From the NCBI GenBank assembly GCA_029268305.1, contig JAJUGE010000006.1, positions 1-64,000 on the forward strand: a stretch of DNA of 64,000 bases, given 5' to 3'. Below the pieces are notes generated by a model that had not been told where the DNA came from, did not search any database, and was given only the letters and a program-made list of their open reading frames with translations. Made by a program: the position numbers and the translations under genes. Positions 18,757-26,398 of this stretch are shown here, piece after piece (position 1 is the first letter of the stretch; every line of letters begins with the position of its first letter). Source of the DNA: Alphaproteobacteria bacterium (GTDB taxonomy: Bacteria; Pseudomonadota; Alphaproteobacteria; JAJUGE01).

Positions 18757-18785
18757 TATTTACGGATGCGCCGCCCGCGGGTCAA
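18757..18785 (-). promoter_or_regulatory. Sigma-70 promoter of rpmB
   Basis: On the minus strand TTGACC (18785-18780) and TAAATA (18762-18757) are separated by exactly 17 nt. The transcript would begin about 40 nt before the rpmB ATG. Sequence match and spacing are both good. Confidence 0.7.
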
Positions 18786-18806
18786 GCCCAAAGGCCCATT
18801 CGACCT

Positions 18807-19856
18807 TCAGCCGCCTCGTACGTCCGACGCCGCGACACCGGCGTGATCGGGGATTTGCGAGCGGTCGAGGAACAGGTCCAGCAACTGGCGCGCCGCGACC
18901 GCAGCGGGCAATCGCCCCTCACTGACTGCCCGTTCGAGGTCGCCGATCGCCGCCCGCACACGGGGATGCGCCCGCAGGGACGTCATCAGCGTCTCGCCGA
19001 CCTCGCTCCACATCCAGGCCCGCGCCTGCGCGGCGCGGCGGGTGGCGATCTCTCCCGCCCCGCCCAGAGCATGCCGGAAGTCGCTCACGGACCTCCAGAC
19101 CTCGGGCACGCCTTTCCCGGTGAGGGCAGAGCAGAGCTGGACCTTCGGCGACCAGTGCGGCGAAGCCCCGCGCAACATCTGCAGCGCGTGTCGGTAGTCT
19201 GCGGCAGTGTGCCGGGCCGCGTCCTTCAGATCGCCATCCGCCTTGTTCACCACCAGCAGGTCGGCGAGTTCGACGATGCCTCGCTTGATGCCCTGGAGCT
19301 CATCCCCGCCGGCCGGCAGCAGCAGAAGCAGGAACATGTCCACCATGTCGGCCACGGCCGTTTCGGACTGGCCGACGCCGACCGTCTCCACGACGATCAC
19401 GTCGAAGCCGCCCGCCTCGCAGAGCAACATCGATTCTCGCGTCCGGCGGGCGACACCGCCGAGCGTGGTCCCGGCCGGCGACGGCCGGATGAACGCATCT
19501 GGGTGTCGGGAAAGCTCTTCCATCCGGGTCTTGTCGCCGAGGATCGAGCCGCCACTGCGCTTCGAAGAGGGATCGACCGCCAGCACCGCGACCCGTGAAC
19601 CTTCTCCGATCACGTGAAGGCCGAACCGCTCGATGAAGGTGGACTTGCCGACGCCGGGGACCCCGGTGATCCCGAGACGGATCGAGTTGCCCGTCGCGGG
19701 CAGGATTCGCTCGAGCAGGATTTCCGCCACCCGCCGGTGGTCTTCCCGGGTCGACTCGACGAGAGTGATCGCCCGCGCCAACGCACGTCGATCTCCACCG
19801 GTGATCCGGTCGGCAAGTACTTCCGGATCGACCGCACGCGCGCGTGCAGCAGGCAT
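18807..19856 (-). CDS. meaB: Methylmalonyl-CoA mutase-associated GTPase MeaB
   Basis: A G3E-family P-loop GTPase of 349 residues that protects and reloads adenosylcobalamin on methylmalonyl-CoA mutase. Walker A GVPGVGKS is at residues 65-72, followed by AVDPSSKRSGGSILGDKTRM, VETVGVGQSE and the NKAD guanine-specificity motif. The ATG overlaps the stop of the upstream phosphatase gene as TGATG, so translation is probably coupled. A TTG one codon earlier is ignored. The mutase gene itself is not in the window. The cobalamin link to cobST is only thematic. Confidence 0.94.
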   Translation of the reverse strand: MPAARARAVDPEVLADRITGGDRRALARAITLVESTREDHRRVAEILLERILPATGNSIRLGITGVPGVGKSTFIERFGLHVIGEGSRVAVLAVDPSSKRSGGSILGDKTRMEELSRHPDAFIRPSPAGTTLGGVARRTRESMLLCEAGGFDVIVVETVGVGQSETAVADMVDMFLLLLLPAGGDELQGIKRGIVELADLLVVNKADGDLKDAARHTAADYRHALQMLRGASPHWSPKVQLCSALTGKGVPEVWRSVSDFRHALGGAGEIATRRAAQARAWMWSEVGETLMTSLRAHPRVRAAIGDLERAVSEGRLPAAVAARQLLDLFLDRSQIPDHAGVAASDVRGG

Positions 19857-20443
19857 CAAAATACCTCCAACCCCGCGAGCTCTCGTCCCCTTCCTGCGTC
19901 GATCATCGCTCTCGCGCGGCGGGGATCACGGGCGGCAACAGCACGATAGTGGCGGCGCAGCGCTTCCACGAGCTCGCCGTTCCGCGCAAGCAGACCGTCC
20001 CCGAGCTCGACGATCCGCAGGTTCGGCCAGGCCTGCGGCCGCAGGCGGACGACTTCCGCGAAGATGGTATCCGCCGAGACGTCGCGGCGGGCCTGCGCCA
20101 GCAGAAGGGCCATCGAAGCGGTCGAGCGCGAAACTCCCATGTGGCAGTGCACGAGGAGGTGACCGCGCGCGCCTTCACCGCTCATAAGCTTCTCGCCGAA
20201 TCGCAGGATAGCCTCGACGTCTGCCTGGCTCGGCGCCACCAGCCCGGGGTTCTCGTCGATGATATCGTGAAACCGCAGATCTAACCGTTCGTGCTCCCCA
20301 TACTCCCCGAACGCCGCAGGGTCGGGAAATCCGGGATCCAGGAGCGAGAGCACGTGCGAGACCTCGGCCTCGCAATGATCGGAAAGCTCTTCGATGCCGC
20401 AAATCGTCAACTCGAACTGTGTGAGAATTCGCCGGTCCTTCAT
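19856..20443 (-). CDS. Dual-specificity/tyrosine phosphatase-like protein
   Basis: A 195-residue cytoplasmic protein with a CX5R phosphatase loop, HCHMGVSRSTAS (Cys100, Arg106). An upstream acidic stretch, RFHDIIDE, could supply the general acid. The small size and the SRST after the P-loop resemble dual-specificity or cyclin-like phosphatases. The substrate is unknown. It is joined to meaB by a TGATG overlap and follows the PAS gene by 64 nt. Reactivity toward protein tyrosine is not shown by the sequence. Confidence 0.8.
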   Translation of the reverse strand: MKDRRILTQFELTICGIEELSDHCEAEVSHVLSLLDPGFPDPAAFGEYGEHERLDLRFHDIIDENPGLVAPSQADVEAILRFGEKLMSGEGARGHLLVHCHMGVSRSTASMALLLAQARRDVSADTIFAEVVRLRPQAWPNLRIVELGDGLLARNGELVEALRRHYRAVAARDPRRARAMIDAGRGRELAGLEVF

Positions 20444-20507
20444 TGCCTCCTCTCAGAGCAATACAGCATCGCTGCGGAGCATGCGCCGGTAGGATGCGAC
20501 ACCGATC

Positions 20508-20990
20508 TTACCAACCGCCGCCGCGGCCCAGCTCGTGATAGAGGCCGGTGATGATGAAATCTACGGTTTGTCCTTCGCCCGAGAAGGGCAGCGCCAGTCG
20601 ATATAGCCGACCGGCCCTGCCATCCTTGTACGAGAAAGCGCCATCGCTGTAGCGCGGCCGGCAGTCAGCCACCATCTCCGCATAGGCTGCCAGCGCATCG
20701 TCCTTCAGCACCACCACTCCCGGCTCGTCGAAAAACCGGCCCGTCGCGCCGAAGCCGCGAGCCGCCGACACCTGTTCGCCCTCGAGCCGGATCCGGAAAC
20801 GGAGCGGATCGTGCTGGACTTCTTTCAGCATGAGATTTGCGAGAAGCCGAGGGACGGCTGCGGGGTCGAACTCCGATTTGCGAGGCAGCCTCCTGCCTCC
20901 CCGCAACTTCAGCCAGTAGTCCAGCAGTTCGAGCAGACGCGGGTGTCGCACCTGTCGACGCATATCCTCCGTGTCGTCAACCACGGGCAC
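20508..20990 (-). CDS. PAS_5-family protein
   Basis: A 160-residue single-domain protein resembling the PAS_5 family common in Rhodospirillales. It has an N-terminal helix (HPRLLELLDYWLKLRG), then RSEFDP-like LPRKSEFDPAAVP and a PAS-like beta sheet. There is no output domain. The start is ambiguous: a GTG at 20990 overlaps the deacetylase gene by 14 nt, while the ATG at 20963 has GGAGG only 2 nt away. The role may be ligand or redox sensing, which is inference. Confidence 0.7.
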   Translation of the reverse strand: MPVVDDTEDMRRQVRHPRLLELLDYWLKLRGGRRLPRKSEFDPAAVPRLLANLMLKEVQHDPLRFRIRLEGEQVSAARGFGATGRFFDEPGVVVLKDDALAAYAEMVADCRPRYSDGAFSYKDGRAGRLYRLALPFSGEGQTVDFIITGLYHELGRGGGW

Positions 20991-21816
20991 TCTGCCGACT
21001 CTCGAATTCCTTCACGGCTTCGGCCATGGTGACGAACAGTGCTCCCTCTTCAAGGAGGCGAAGGATCAGTCGCTCCAGCATCATCATGCGATGGCCGCGA
21101 CCTATGACGTACGGGTGACAGGTGTAGGTGATCACACCCCAGTCACACGTCTGCTTCATGTAGAGGAAATCGTCGATCCAGTTGGAGAGAACGCCGCGGG
21201 CATCGGCCAGCCCGGGAAGCACGGCTCCGGGCGTCCGGAGAAACTCGAAGTGGGGGAAGTCGTCCAGCGACCAGCTGATCGGCATCTCCACGAGGCACGT
21301 CTCTCGGCCGAAGACCATCGGCTTCTCTGCCTCCACCACATCGCCGACCCGAGCCCGGTACGGCATGTAGTCGTGGCCCATCATGCTGCTGTCGTATGCG
21401 AAACCCTGGTCCAGCAGCAGCTCGATAGAATTTGCACTGAGGTCCCACGAGGGCGAGCGATAACCCTGGGCCGGCGCACCGGTAAGGCCGCGAATCGCCT
21501 CGTTACCCCGGCCGAGATCCTCGGCCTCCTTGTCGCGACTGAGCTCCGCCGGCGGAATATGGCTCCAGCCGTGGTGTCCCACCTCGTGGCCGGCGGCAAC
21601 GACGCGCTCGCAGATGGCGGGATAGGTGCCGATCACGACACCGGGCACGAACCAGGTGGCGCGGATGGAATGTCGCTGCAGAAGAGCAAGGATGCGATCG
21701 GCCCCGACCGCACCGAATTCGCCCCGCGAGACCGGCGTCGCCGTTACGAGACCGCGGGCCGCGAAGCCCGACATAGCGTCGAAGTCGAACGTGAGGCATA
21801 CGAGATGCCGCGACAT
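20977..21816 (-). CDS. Polysaccharide deacetylase (NodB-homology) family protein
   Basis: A 279-residue carbohydrate esterase 4/PuuE-like protein with no signal peptide. It has the catalytic TFDFD motif near the N-terminus, the zinc-binding HEVGHHGWSH, a conserved YRSPSWDLS segment and a late FVTMAEAV. Relatives remove N-acetyl groups from peptidoglycan or chitin fragments, or open allantoin. The absence of a leader suggests a cytoplasmic substrate. It begins 3 nt after dgcA, so an N-acetylated cell-wall-derived compound is a reasonable guess. Confidence 0.85.
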   Translation of the reverse strand: MSRHLVCLTFDFDAMSGFAARGLVTATPVSRGEFGAVGADRILALLQRHSIRATWFVPGVVIGTYPAICERVVAAGHEVGHHGWSHIPPAELSRDKEAEDLGRGNEAIRGLTGAPAQGYRSPSWDLSANSIELLLDQGFAYDSSMMGHDYMPYRARVGDVVEAEKPMVFGRETCLVEMPISWSLDDFPHFEFLRTPGAVLPGLADARGVLSNWIDDFLYMKQTCDWGVITYTCHPYVIGRGHRMMMLERLILRLLEEGALFVTMAEAVKEFESRQSARG

Positions 21817-21819
21817 CGC

Positions 21820-22800
21820 CTATCCCCAGAGCTCCGATGGCGGCGTCCGCATGATGCTTCCTTCATACCGGATGCCGGGCTCCCGGTCGCGCGCGAGCAG
21901 GAGCGGCCCATCGAGATCGACGAAGCTCGCTCGCGCCGCGACCATCATCGCCGGCGCCATCGCCAGCGAGCTGGAGAGCATGCAACCGACCATTATTCCG
22001 AAGCCGCGGCGCTCCGCCTCATCCACCAGCGCGAGCGCCTCGGTCAATCCGCCGGTCTTGTCCAGCTTGATGTTGATGTAGTCGTACCGCCCTGCGAGCC
22101 GCTCGAGGCTGACACGATCGTGGCAGGATTCGTCGGCGCATACCGGCACCGCGCGCTCGATCCGCGCCAGAGCGGCATCGTCCGCGGCAGGCAGCGGCTG
22201 TTCGACCAGGGCGACTCCGAGTTCTGCCATCGCCGTGATCCGCGCCTCGAGCTCGGCCGCGCCCCATCCCTCGTTGGCGTCGACGATCAAGCGGGCGCGA
22301 GGTGCCGCTTCGCGAACCGCTGCGACCCGTTCCGTGTCGCCAGCCCCGCCGAGCTTGATCTTCAGCACCGGCCGGTCCGCTGCCGCCCGCGCCGCATCGG
22401 CCATGCGCGCCGGCTCGTCCAGGCTCAGGGTGTAGGCGGTCACGATCCCGTCCGGAGCGGGCATACCGATCAGGTCCCAGGCGCGGACGCCGGAGCTTTT
22501 CGCCTCCAGGTCCCACAGCGCGCAGTCGACGGCATTGCGCGCGGCGCCCGCTGGGAGCAGGCCCTGAAGCGCCGCGCGGTCGGCACCTTCCGCAACCGAT
22601 GCTGCTATGCTGTCGATCTGCTCAGAGACCGACTCGACGCTCTCGCCATATCGAGGGTAGGGAACACACTCGCCGCGCCCGATCGCGCCGCCTTCTTCGA
22701 TCTCGCAGACGACCGCCAGCGTCTCGGTGCGGGAGCCGCGCGAGATCGTGAACGCGCCTCGAATCGGAAGCGCCTCCGCCCGGTGCGACAGGCGCCTCAT
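21820..22800 (-). CDS. dgcA: N-acetyl-D-glutamate racemase / dipeptide epimerase (DgcA family)
   Basis: An enolase-superfamily protein of 326 residues in the L-Ala-D/L-Glu epimerase clade. The KxK catalytic motif is at Lys147-Ile-Lys149, metal ligands are Asp174, Glu200 and Asp223, and the second catalytic lysine lies in NIKLDKTGG. Its pairing with DgcN points to the DgcA branch, which racemises N-acetyl-D-glutamate, and not to peptide recycling. The ATG overlaps the dgcN stop as ATGA. The longer in-frame start at 22953 is rejected because it would run far into dgcN. Confidence 0.85.
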   Translation of the reverse strand: MRRLSHRAEALPIRGAFTISRGSRTETLAVVCEIEEGGAIGRGECVPYPRYGESVESVSEQIDSIAASVAEGADRAALQGLLPAGAARNAVDCALWDLEAKSSGVRAWDLIGMPAPDGIVTAYTLSLDEPARMADAARAAADRPVLKIKLGGAGDTERVAAVREAAPRARLIVDANEGWGAAELEARITAMAELGVALVEQPLPAADDAALARIERAVPVCADESCHDRVSLERLAGRYDYINIKLDKTGGLTEALALVDEAERRGFGIMVGCMLSSSLAMAPAMMVAARASFVDLDGPLLLARDREPGIRYEGSIMRTPPSELWG

Positions 22801-23795
22801 AGCCGCTCGAGCTGGTCGACGATCTTGCCGACGCCGCGCGCGATCGGGTCGGTGCAAGGCAGACCGAGCCGATCCTCCGTCTCCTTCAGAAGCCGATCCG
22901 CGTCTTCTCGCGAAAGCAGATGCGTGTCGATGCTGACGCCGACGAAGCGGCACTCCGGACTGGTGAGGCGCGCGGCCTGGAGATAGGGCTCGATGCAGTC
23001 CTCCAGCTTCGGGATCGGTGCGTGCGGCAGCCCGCGCATGTGCCGGCGTGTCGGCTCATGGCAGAGCACCAACGCTCGCGGCTGCGAGCCGTGCAGAAGG
23101 CCGAGCGTCACGCCGGCGAACGCCGCGTGAAAAAGCGAGCCCTGCCCCTCGATCAGATCCCAATGATCCGGCTCGTTTTCCGGACTGAGCCATTCGGCGG
23201 CGCCCGAGATGAAATCCGCCACCACCGCATCGATCGCGACCCCGCGCTCGGCGATGAAGATGCCGGTCTGCCCGGTAGCGCGGAATTCCGCGTTCATGCC
23301 GCGTCCCCGCATCTCCCGCTCCAGTGCGAGGACCGTGTATTTCTTGCCGACCGAGCAGTCCGTGCCGACGGTGAGCAGGCGCTTGCCCGTTCGCGGGATG
23401 CCCTTACCGGTCTGGAAGCGTTGCGACGGATGGCGGACATCGAACAGCTTGCGCCCGTGCCGCGCCGCGGCTTCCGCGACCCGGGGGACCTCCCCGAGCC
23501 GCTGATGCAGACCGGCCGCGACATCCATGCCGGCTTCGATCGCCGCGACGATCGTGTCGGTCCAGTGCTCCGGCAAGGTGCCGCCGGAATTCGCGACGCC
23601 GACCACCATCGTTTTCGCACCGCGGCGGCTCGCTTCCTCGATGCTGATCTCGTCGAGCCGGACGTCGGCGTTGCAGCCTTCGAGGCGGAGTTGCCCAACA
23701 CACCATTCCGGGCGCCAATCGGCGATGCCTTGGGCGGTCTTCGCCGCCAGCTGGTCCGCCACATCCCCGAGAAACAACAAGTAGGGCTTTTCCAC
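22797..23795 (-). CDS. dgcN: D-glutamate N-acetyltransferase DgcN (DUF1611 family)
   Basis: A 332-residue DUF1611 protein with a nucleotide-loop-like GTDCSVGKKYT at 144-154 and a conserved EGQGSLFHAAF further on. Family knowledge: DgcN acetylates D-glutamate, which DgcA then racemises so that N-acetyl-L-glutamate can be used. The start codon is GTG with GGGGGA 5-7 nt upstream. It heads a minus-strand run (dgcN, dgcA, deacetylase, PAS protein) and has an inverted repeat just upstream that could be an operator. Function rests on the dgcN-dgcA pairing. Confidence 0.82.
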   Translation of the reverse strand: MEKPYLLFLGDVADQLAAKTAQGIADWRPEWCVGQLRLEGCNADVRLDEISIEEASRRGAKTMVVGVANSGGTLPEHWTDTIVAAIEAGMDVAAGLHQRLGEVPRVAEAAARHGRKLFDVRHPSQRFQTGKGIPRTGKRLLTVGTDCSVGKKYTVLALEREMRGRGMNAEFRATGQTGIFIAERGVAIDAVVADFISGAAEWLSPENEPDHWDLIEGQGSLFHAAFAGVTLGLLHGSQPRALVLCHEPTRRHMRGLPHAPIPKLEDCIEPYLQAARLTSPECRFVGVSIDTHLLSREDADRLLKETEDRLGLPCTDPIARGVGKIVDQLERL

Positions 23796-23810
23796 CCTTT
23801 CCCCCTTAGG

Positions 23811-23832
23811 CTATCGAGTGCCGAATCGATAG
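23811..23832. promoter_or_regulatory. 7-8-7 inverted repeat between dgcN and the acyl-CoA dehydrogenase
   Basis: CTATCGA (23811-23817) and TCGATAG (23826-23832) form a perfect dyad with an 8-nt spacer. It sits 16 nt upstream of dgcN and about 60 nt upstream of the divergent dehydrogenase. The size suits a helix-turn-helix dimer site. No regulator gene is adjacent. Confidence 0.45.
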
Positions 23833-23892
23833 TAACTGAACGGATCGGGAAATACAGGGCGGCCTGTGCCCCGAGCCTCGGGATGTCAGCTC

Positions 23893-25680
23893 ATGAGCGA
23901 TTACAACGCGCCGATCGACGAAATGCTGTTCGTCATGGAGGAGGTCGCCGGGCTCGGCGATCTCGTGCAGATGGAGAGGTTCGGGGAGCTTTCGCCGGAG
24001 CTCGTCGCAGCCGTCCTGGAAGAGGCGGGCAAGCTCGCCGGTGGCGTCGTGGCGCCGCTCAATCGCCAGGGCGACGTCGAAGGCGCTAGGCTGGAGAACG
24101 GTGTCGTGCGGACACCGACTGGGTTCCGTGAAGCCTATCGCCAGTTCGTCGAGGGCGGGTGGAACGGCGTGCCGTTCCCGGTCGAACACGGCGGCCAGGG
24201 CTTGCCGTGGCTGGTATCGACGGCCCTCTCCGAGATGTGGGCATCGGCGAACCTCAGCTTTTCGCTCTGCCCGCTCCTGACGCAGGGAGCGATCGATCTT
24301 CTTCAGGCGCACGGCTCCGAAGCGCAGAAGGAGATGTTTCTGCCGCGGATGATCTCCGGCGAGTGGACCGGGACCATGAACCTGACGGAGCCTCAGGCGG
24401 GCTCGGACGTGGGCGCCCTGCGCACCCGTGCCGAACGCAACGGCGATCACTACCTGATCCGCGGCCAGAAGATCTTCATCACCTACGGCGAGCACGACTT
24501 CACCGATAACATCATCCACATGGTTCTCGCCCGGACGCCGGATGCGCCGCCGGGGATCAGGGGCATCTCGCTTTTCGTCGTGCCCAAAGTGCTGGTGGAG
24601 AGCGACGGCAGGCTTGGCGCCCGAAATGACGTCCGGGTCGCCTCGCTCGAGCACAAGCTCGGTATCCACGCGAGCCCGACCTGCGTGATGTCCTATGGCG
24701 ACGACACCGGTGCCGTCGGCTACCTGATCGGAGAGGAAGGCCGGGGCATCGAGTACATGTTCACGATGATGAACAATGCCCGCCTCGGGGTCGGCCTGGA
24801 AGGTGTGGCGATCGCCGAGCGCGCCTATCAGCAGGCGGTCGCCTTCGCACGGGAAAGGATCCAGGGCCGGGATGCGCTCAGCGGTGACGAGGCCCCGGTG
24901 CCGATCATCCGGCACCCGGACGTGCGGCGGATGCTGCTCTCGATCCGCGCCGATACGGAAGCGACGCGCGCGCTCGCCTACTACGTCGCGGCGGCTATGG
25001 ACCGGGCGCGGGGCGCGCAGAGCGACGTAGAGCGGCAGCGCTGGCAGCAGCGGGTCGACCTGCTGATCCCGGTGGTGAAGGCGTTCAGCACCGATGTCGG
25101 CGTCGATGCCGCCTCGACGGCACTCCAGGTGCACGGTGGGATGGGTTTCATCGAAGAGACCGGTGCCGCCCAGCATTACCGCGACGCCCGCATAGCGCCG
25201 ATCTACGAGGGGACGAACGGCATCCAGGCACTCGACCTCCTCGGCCGGAAGACGTTGCGGGACAAGGGTGCCGCACTCCAGGCTCTGATCGCGGAGATCG
25301 AGGTGGACGCCTCCGCCGGCATCGGCTCCGGCAACCCGCACATCCGCACGATCCACGAGCGTCTCGGCGAGGCTGCGACCGCCCTCGCCCGCGCCGGTCG
25401 CAGCCTGATCGAGCGGCGACAGGGTGCCGATGTGCTCGCCGGCGCGACGCCGTTCCTGCGCCTGGTCGGCCTGGCGACGACCGGCTGGCTTTTGGGTCGG
25501 GGAGCGGTCGCTGCCGCCCGCCTCCTGGACGAAGGGGGTGACAAGCAGGCCCTGTTTGAGGCAAAGTTGCAGACTGCTCGCTTCTACGCTGAACAGCGTC
25601 TCGTTATGGCAGAGCCCCTGAGCAGGGTTGTCGCGGACGCGGGAGCGACGGTAGCGGACTTCGCAGAGGAGTATTTCTGA
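23893..25680 (+). CDS. Large acyl-CoA dehydrogenase (DmdC-like)
   Basis: A flavoprotein of 595 residues, about 200 longer than ordinary acyl-CoA dehydrogenases. This is the size of the 3-methylmercaptopropionyl-CoA dehydrogenase (DmdC) subgroup with its extra C-terminal domain. Visible motifs are MNLTEPQAGSDVGALRT (FAD/substrate side), GQKIFITYGEHD, and the C-terminal GFIEETGAAQHYRD with IYEGTNGIQALDL. It introduces a trans-2,3 double bond into an acyl-CoA and passes electrons to ETF. The substrate could be a fatty or methylthio acyl-CoA. The start MSDYNAP is chosen for homology. It is monocistronic. Confidence 0.9.
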   Translation: MSDYNAPIDEMLFVMEEVAGLGDLVQMERFGELSPELVAAVLEEAGKLAGGVVAPLNRQGDVEGARLENGVVRTPTGFREAYRQFVEGGWNGVPFPVEHGGQGLPWLVSTALSEMWASANLSFSLCPLLTQGAIDLLQAHGSEAQKEMFLPRMISGEWTGTMNLTEPQAGSDVGALRTRAERNGDHYLIRGQKIFITYGEHDFTDNIIHMVLARTPDAPPGIRGISLFVVPKVLVESDGRLGARNDVRVASLEHKLGIHASPTCVMSYGDDTGAVGYLIGEEGRGIEYMFTMMNNARLGVGLEGVAIAERAYQQAVAFARERIQGRDALSGDEAPVPIIRHPDVRRMLLSIRADTEATRALAYYVAAAMDRARGAQSDVERQRWQQRVDLLIPVVKAFSTDVGVDAASTALQVHGGMGFIEETGAAQHYRDARIAPIYEGTNGIQALDLLGRKTLRDKGAALQALIAEIEVDASAGIGSGNPHIRTIHERLGEAATALARAGRSLIERRQGADVLAGATPFLRLVGLATTGWLLGRGAVAAARLLDEGGDKQALFEAKLQTARFYAEQRLVMAEPLSRVVADAGATVADFAEEYF

Positions 25681-25688
25681 CGAACTTC

Positions 25689-25710
25689 GATCGGGCTTCG
25701 CGAGCCGATC
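25689..25710 (+). terminator. Hairpin after the acyl-CoA dehydrogenase
   Basis: GATCGG-g-CT pairs with AGCCGATC around a TCGCG loop just after the stop codon at 25680. No T-run follows, so it could be a rho-dependent end or a stabilising 3' structure. Confidence 0.35.
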
Positions 25711-25793
25711 CCGATCATCACGGCAGGCAAGCGCCGTAGCTCCCTTCTCCCGAGGGAGCAACCCATGGCCGGACCGCGCTTCGCGCGAAAGTC

Positions 25794-25819
25794 CTTGAAC
25801 TTTTTCCGGTTGCCCCCAG
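25794..25819 (+). promoter_or_regulatory. Possible RpoH-type promoter of speD
   Basis: CTTGAAC (25794-25800) and CCCCAG (25814-25819) are separated by 13 nt, resembling the heat-shock sigma-32 pattern that is clearer at hsp20 in this window. The -10 match is incomplete and the C-run may instead be part of an RNA structure, so this is tentative. Confidence 0.3.
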
Positions 25820-25865
25820 CTTTTTCGCTTGCATTCGCGGGGGCGATAAGAGAGAACTCGCCCCC
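25812..25865 (+). promoter_or_regulatory. Structured leader of speD with two mutually exclusive hairpins
   Basis: GCCCCC (25812-25817) can pair with GGGGGC (25839-25844). Alternatively GGGGGCGA (25839-25846) pairs with TCGCCCCC (25858-25865) around an 11-nt loop. The second stem is a perfect 8 bp and ends 44 nt before the speD ATG. A C8 run at 25873-25880 offers a third partner. Such exclusive pairings are the mark of attenuators or riboswitches, but it matches no class I can name. Confidence 0.4.
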
Positions 25866-25909
25866 TCGTTAACCCCCCCCTTCACGACCGGCCTTACGGG
25901 AGTTTGTCG

Positions 25910-26398
25910 ATGGCGATTAACCTCGCTTCTGCAAAGCTGGCGTTCGATGCGGGGTACAATGGGTCTGAAGACCCGGCGGCCGCAAAGATCGATACCACTT
26001 CAATCTCCTCCGTCCCCTATGAGGAGAAGGACTATTTCGTTGAACGCGACGGAGTCCGATACGCGGGGACACATCTGCTGATCGATCTTTGGGGCGCCGA
26101 GCGTCTCGACGACATCCAGGTGATCGAAGAAGCGCTGCGCGAGTCCGCGATCGTCAGCGGGGCGACAATTCTGAACGTCGACCTGCACTGCTTCGAGCCC
26201 AACGGTGGCATTTCGGGCGTCATCGTGCTGGCGGAATCGCACATCAGCATCCACACGTGGCCGGAGCGCGGCTTTGCGGCACTGGACATTTTCATGTGCG
26301 GCGACTGCAACCCGTACAAGTCGATTCCGATTCTCCGCCGGGCGTTCTCGCCGGAGCAGGTGCAGCTTACCGAGCACAAGCGGGGGATGGTGGTTTGA
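25910..26398 (+). CDS. speD: S-adenosylmethionine decarboxylase proenzyme
   Basis: Makes decarboxylated AdoMet, the aminopropyl donor for spermidine. The 162-residue prokaryotic class 1B enzyme self-cleaves at Glu109-Ser110 in AESHISIHTWPE to form its pyruvoyl cofactor. The catalytic cysteine is Cys133 in GDCNPYK. An N-terminal extension of about 40 residues precedes the usual core. The ATG at 25910 is preferred to a TTG two codons earlier because GGGAG is spaced 7 nt from it. It overlaps speE by four bases. Confidence 0.95.
   Translation: MAINLASAKLAFDAGYNGSEDPAAAKIDTTSISSVPYEEKDYFVERDGVRYAGTHLLIDLWGAERLDDIQVIEEALRESAIVSGATILNVDLHCFEPNGGISGVIVLAESHISIHTWPERGFAALDIFMCGDCNPYKSIPILRRAFSPEQVQLTEHKRGMVV

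Noticed and set aside
20971-22986. A 671-codon plus-strand frame across the deacetylase and dgcA
   Set aside because: It lies opposite two well-supported genes and shows low-complexity His/Arg composition with no domain.
23806-25761. A 651-codon minus-strand frame opposite the acyl-CoA dehydrogenase
   Set aside because: It is the antisense shadow of a conserved enzyme and has no independent homology signal or start context.
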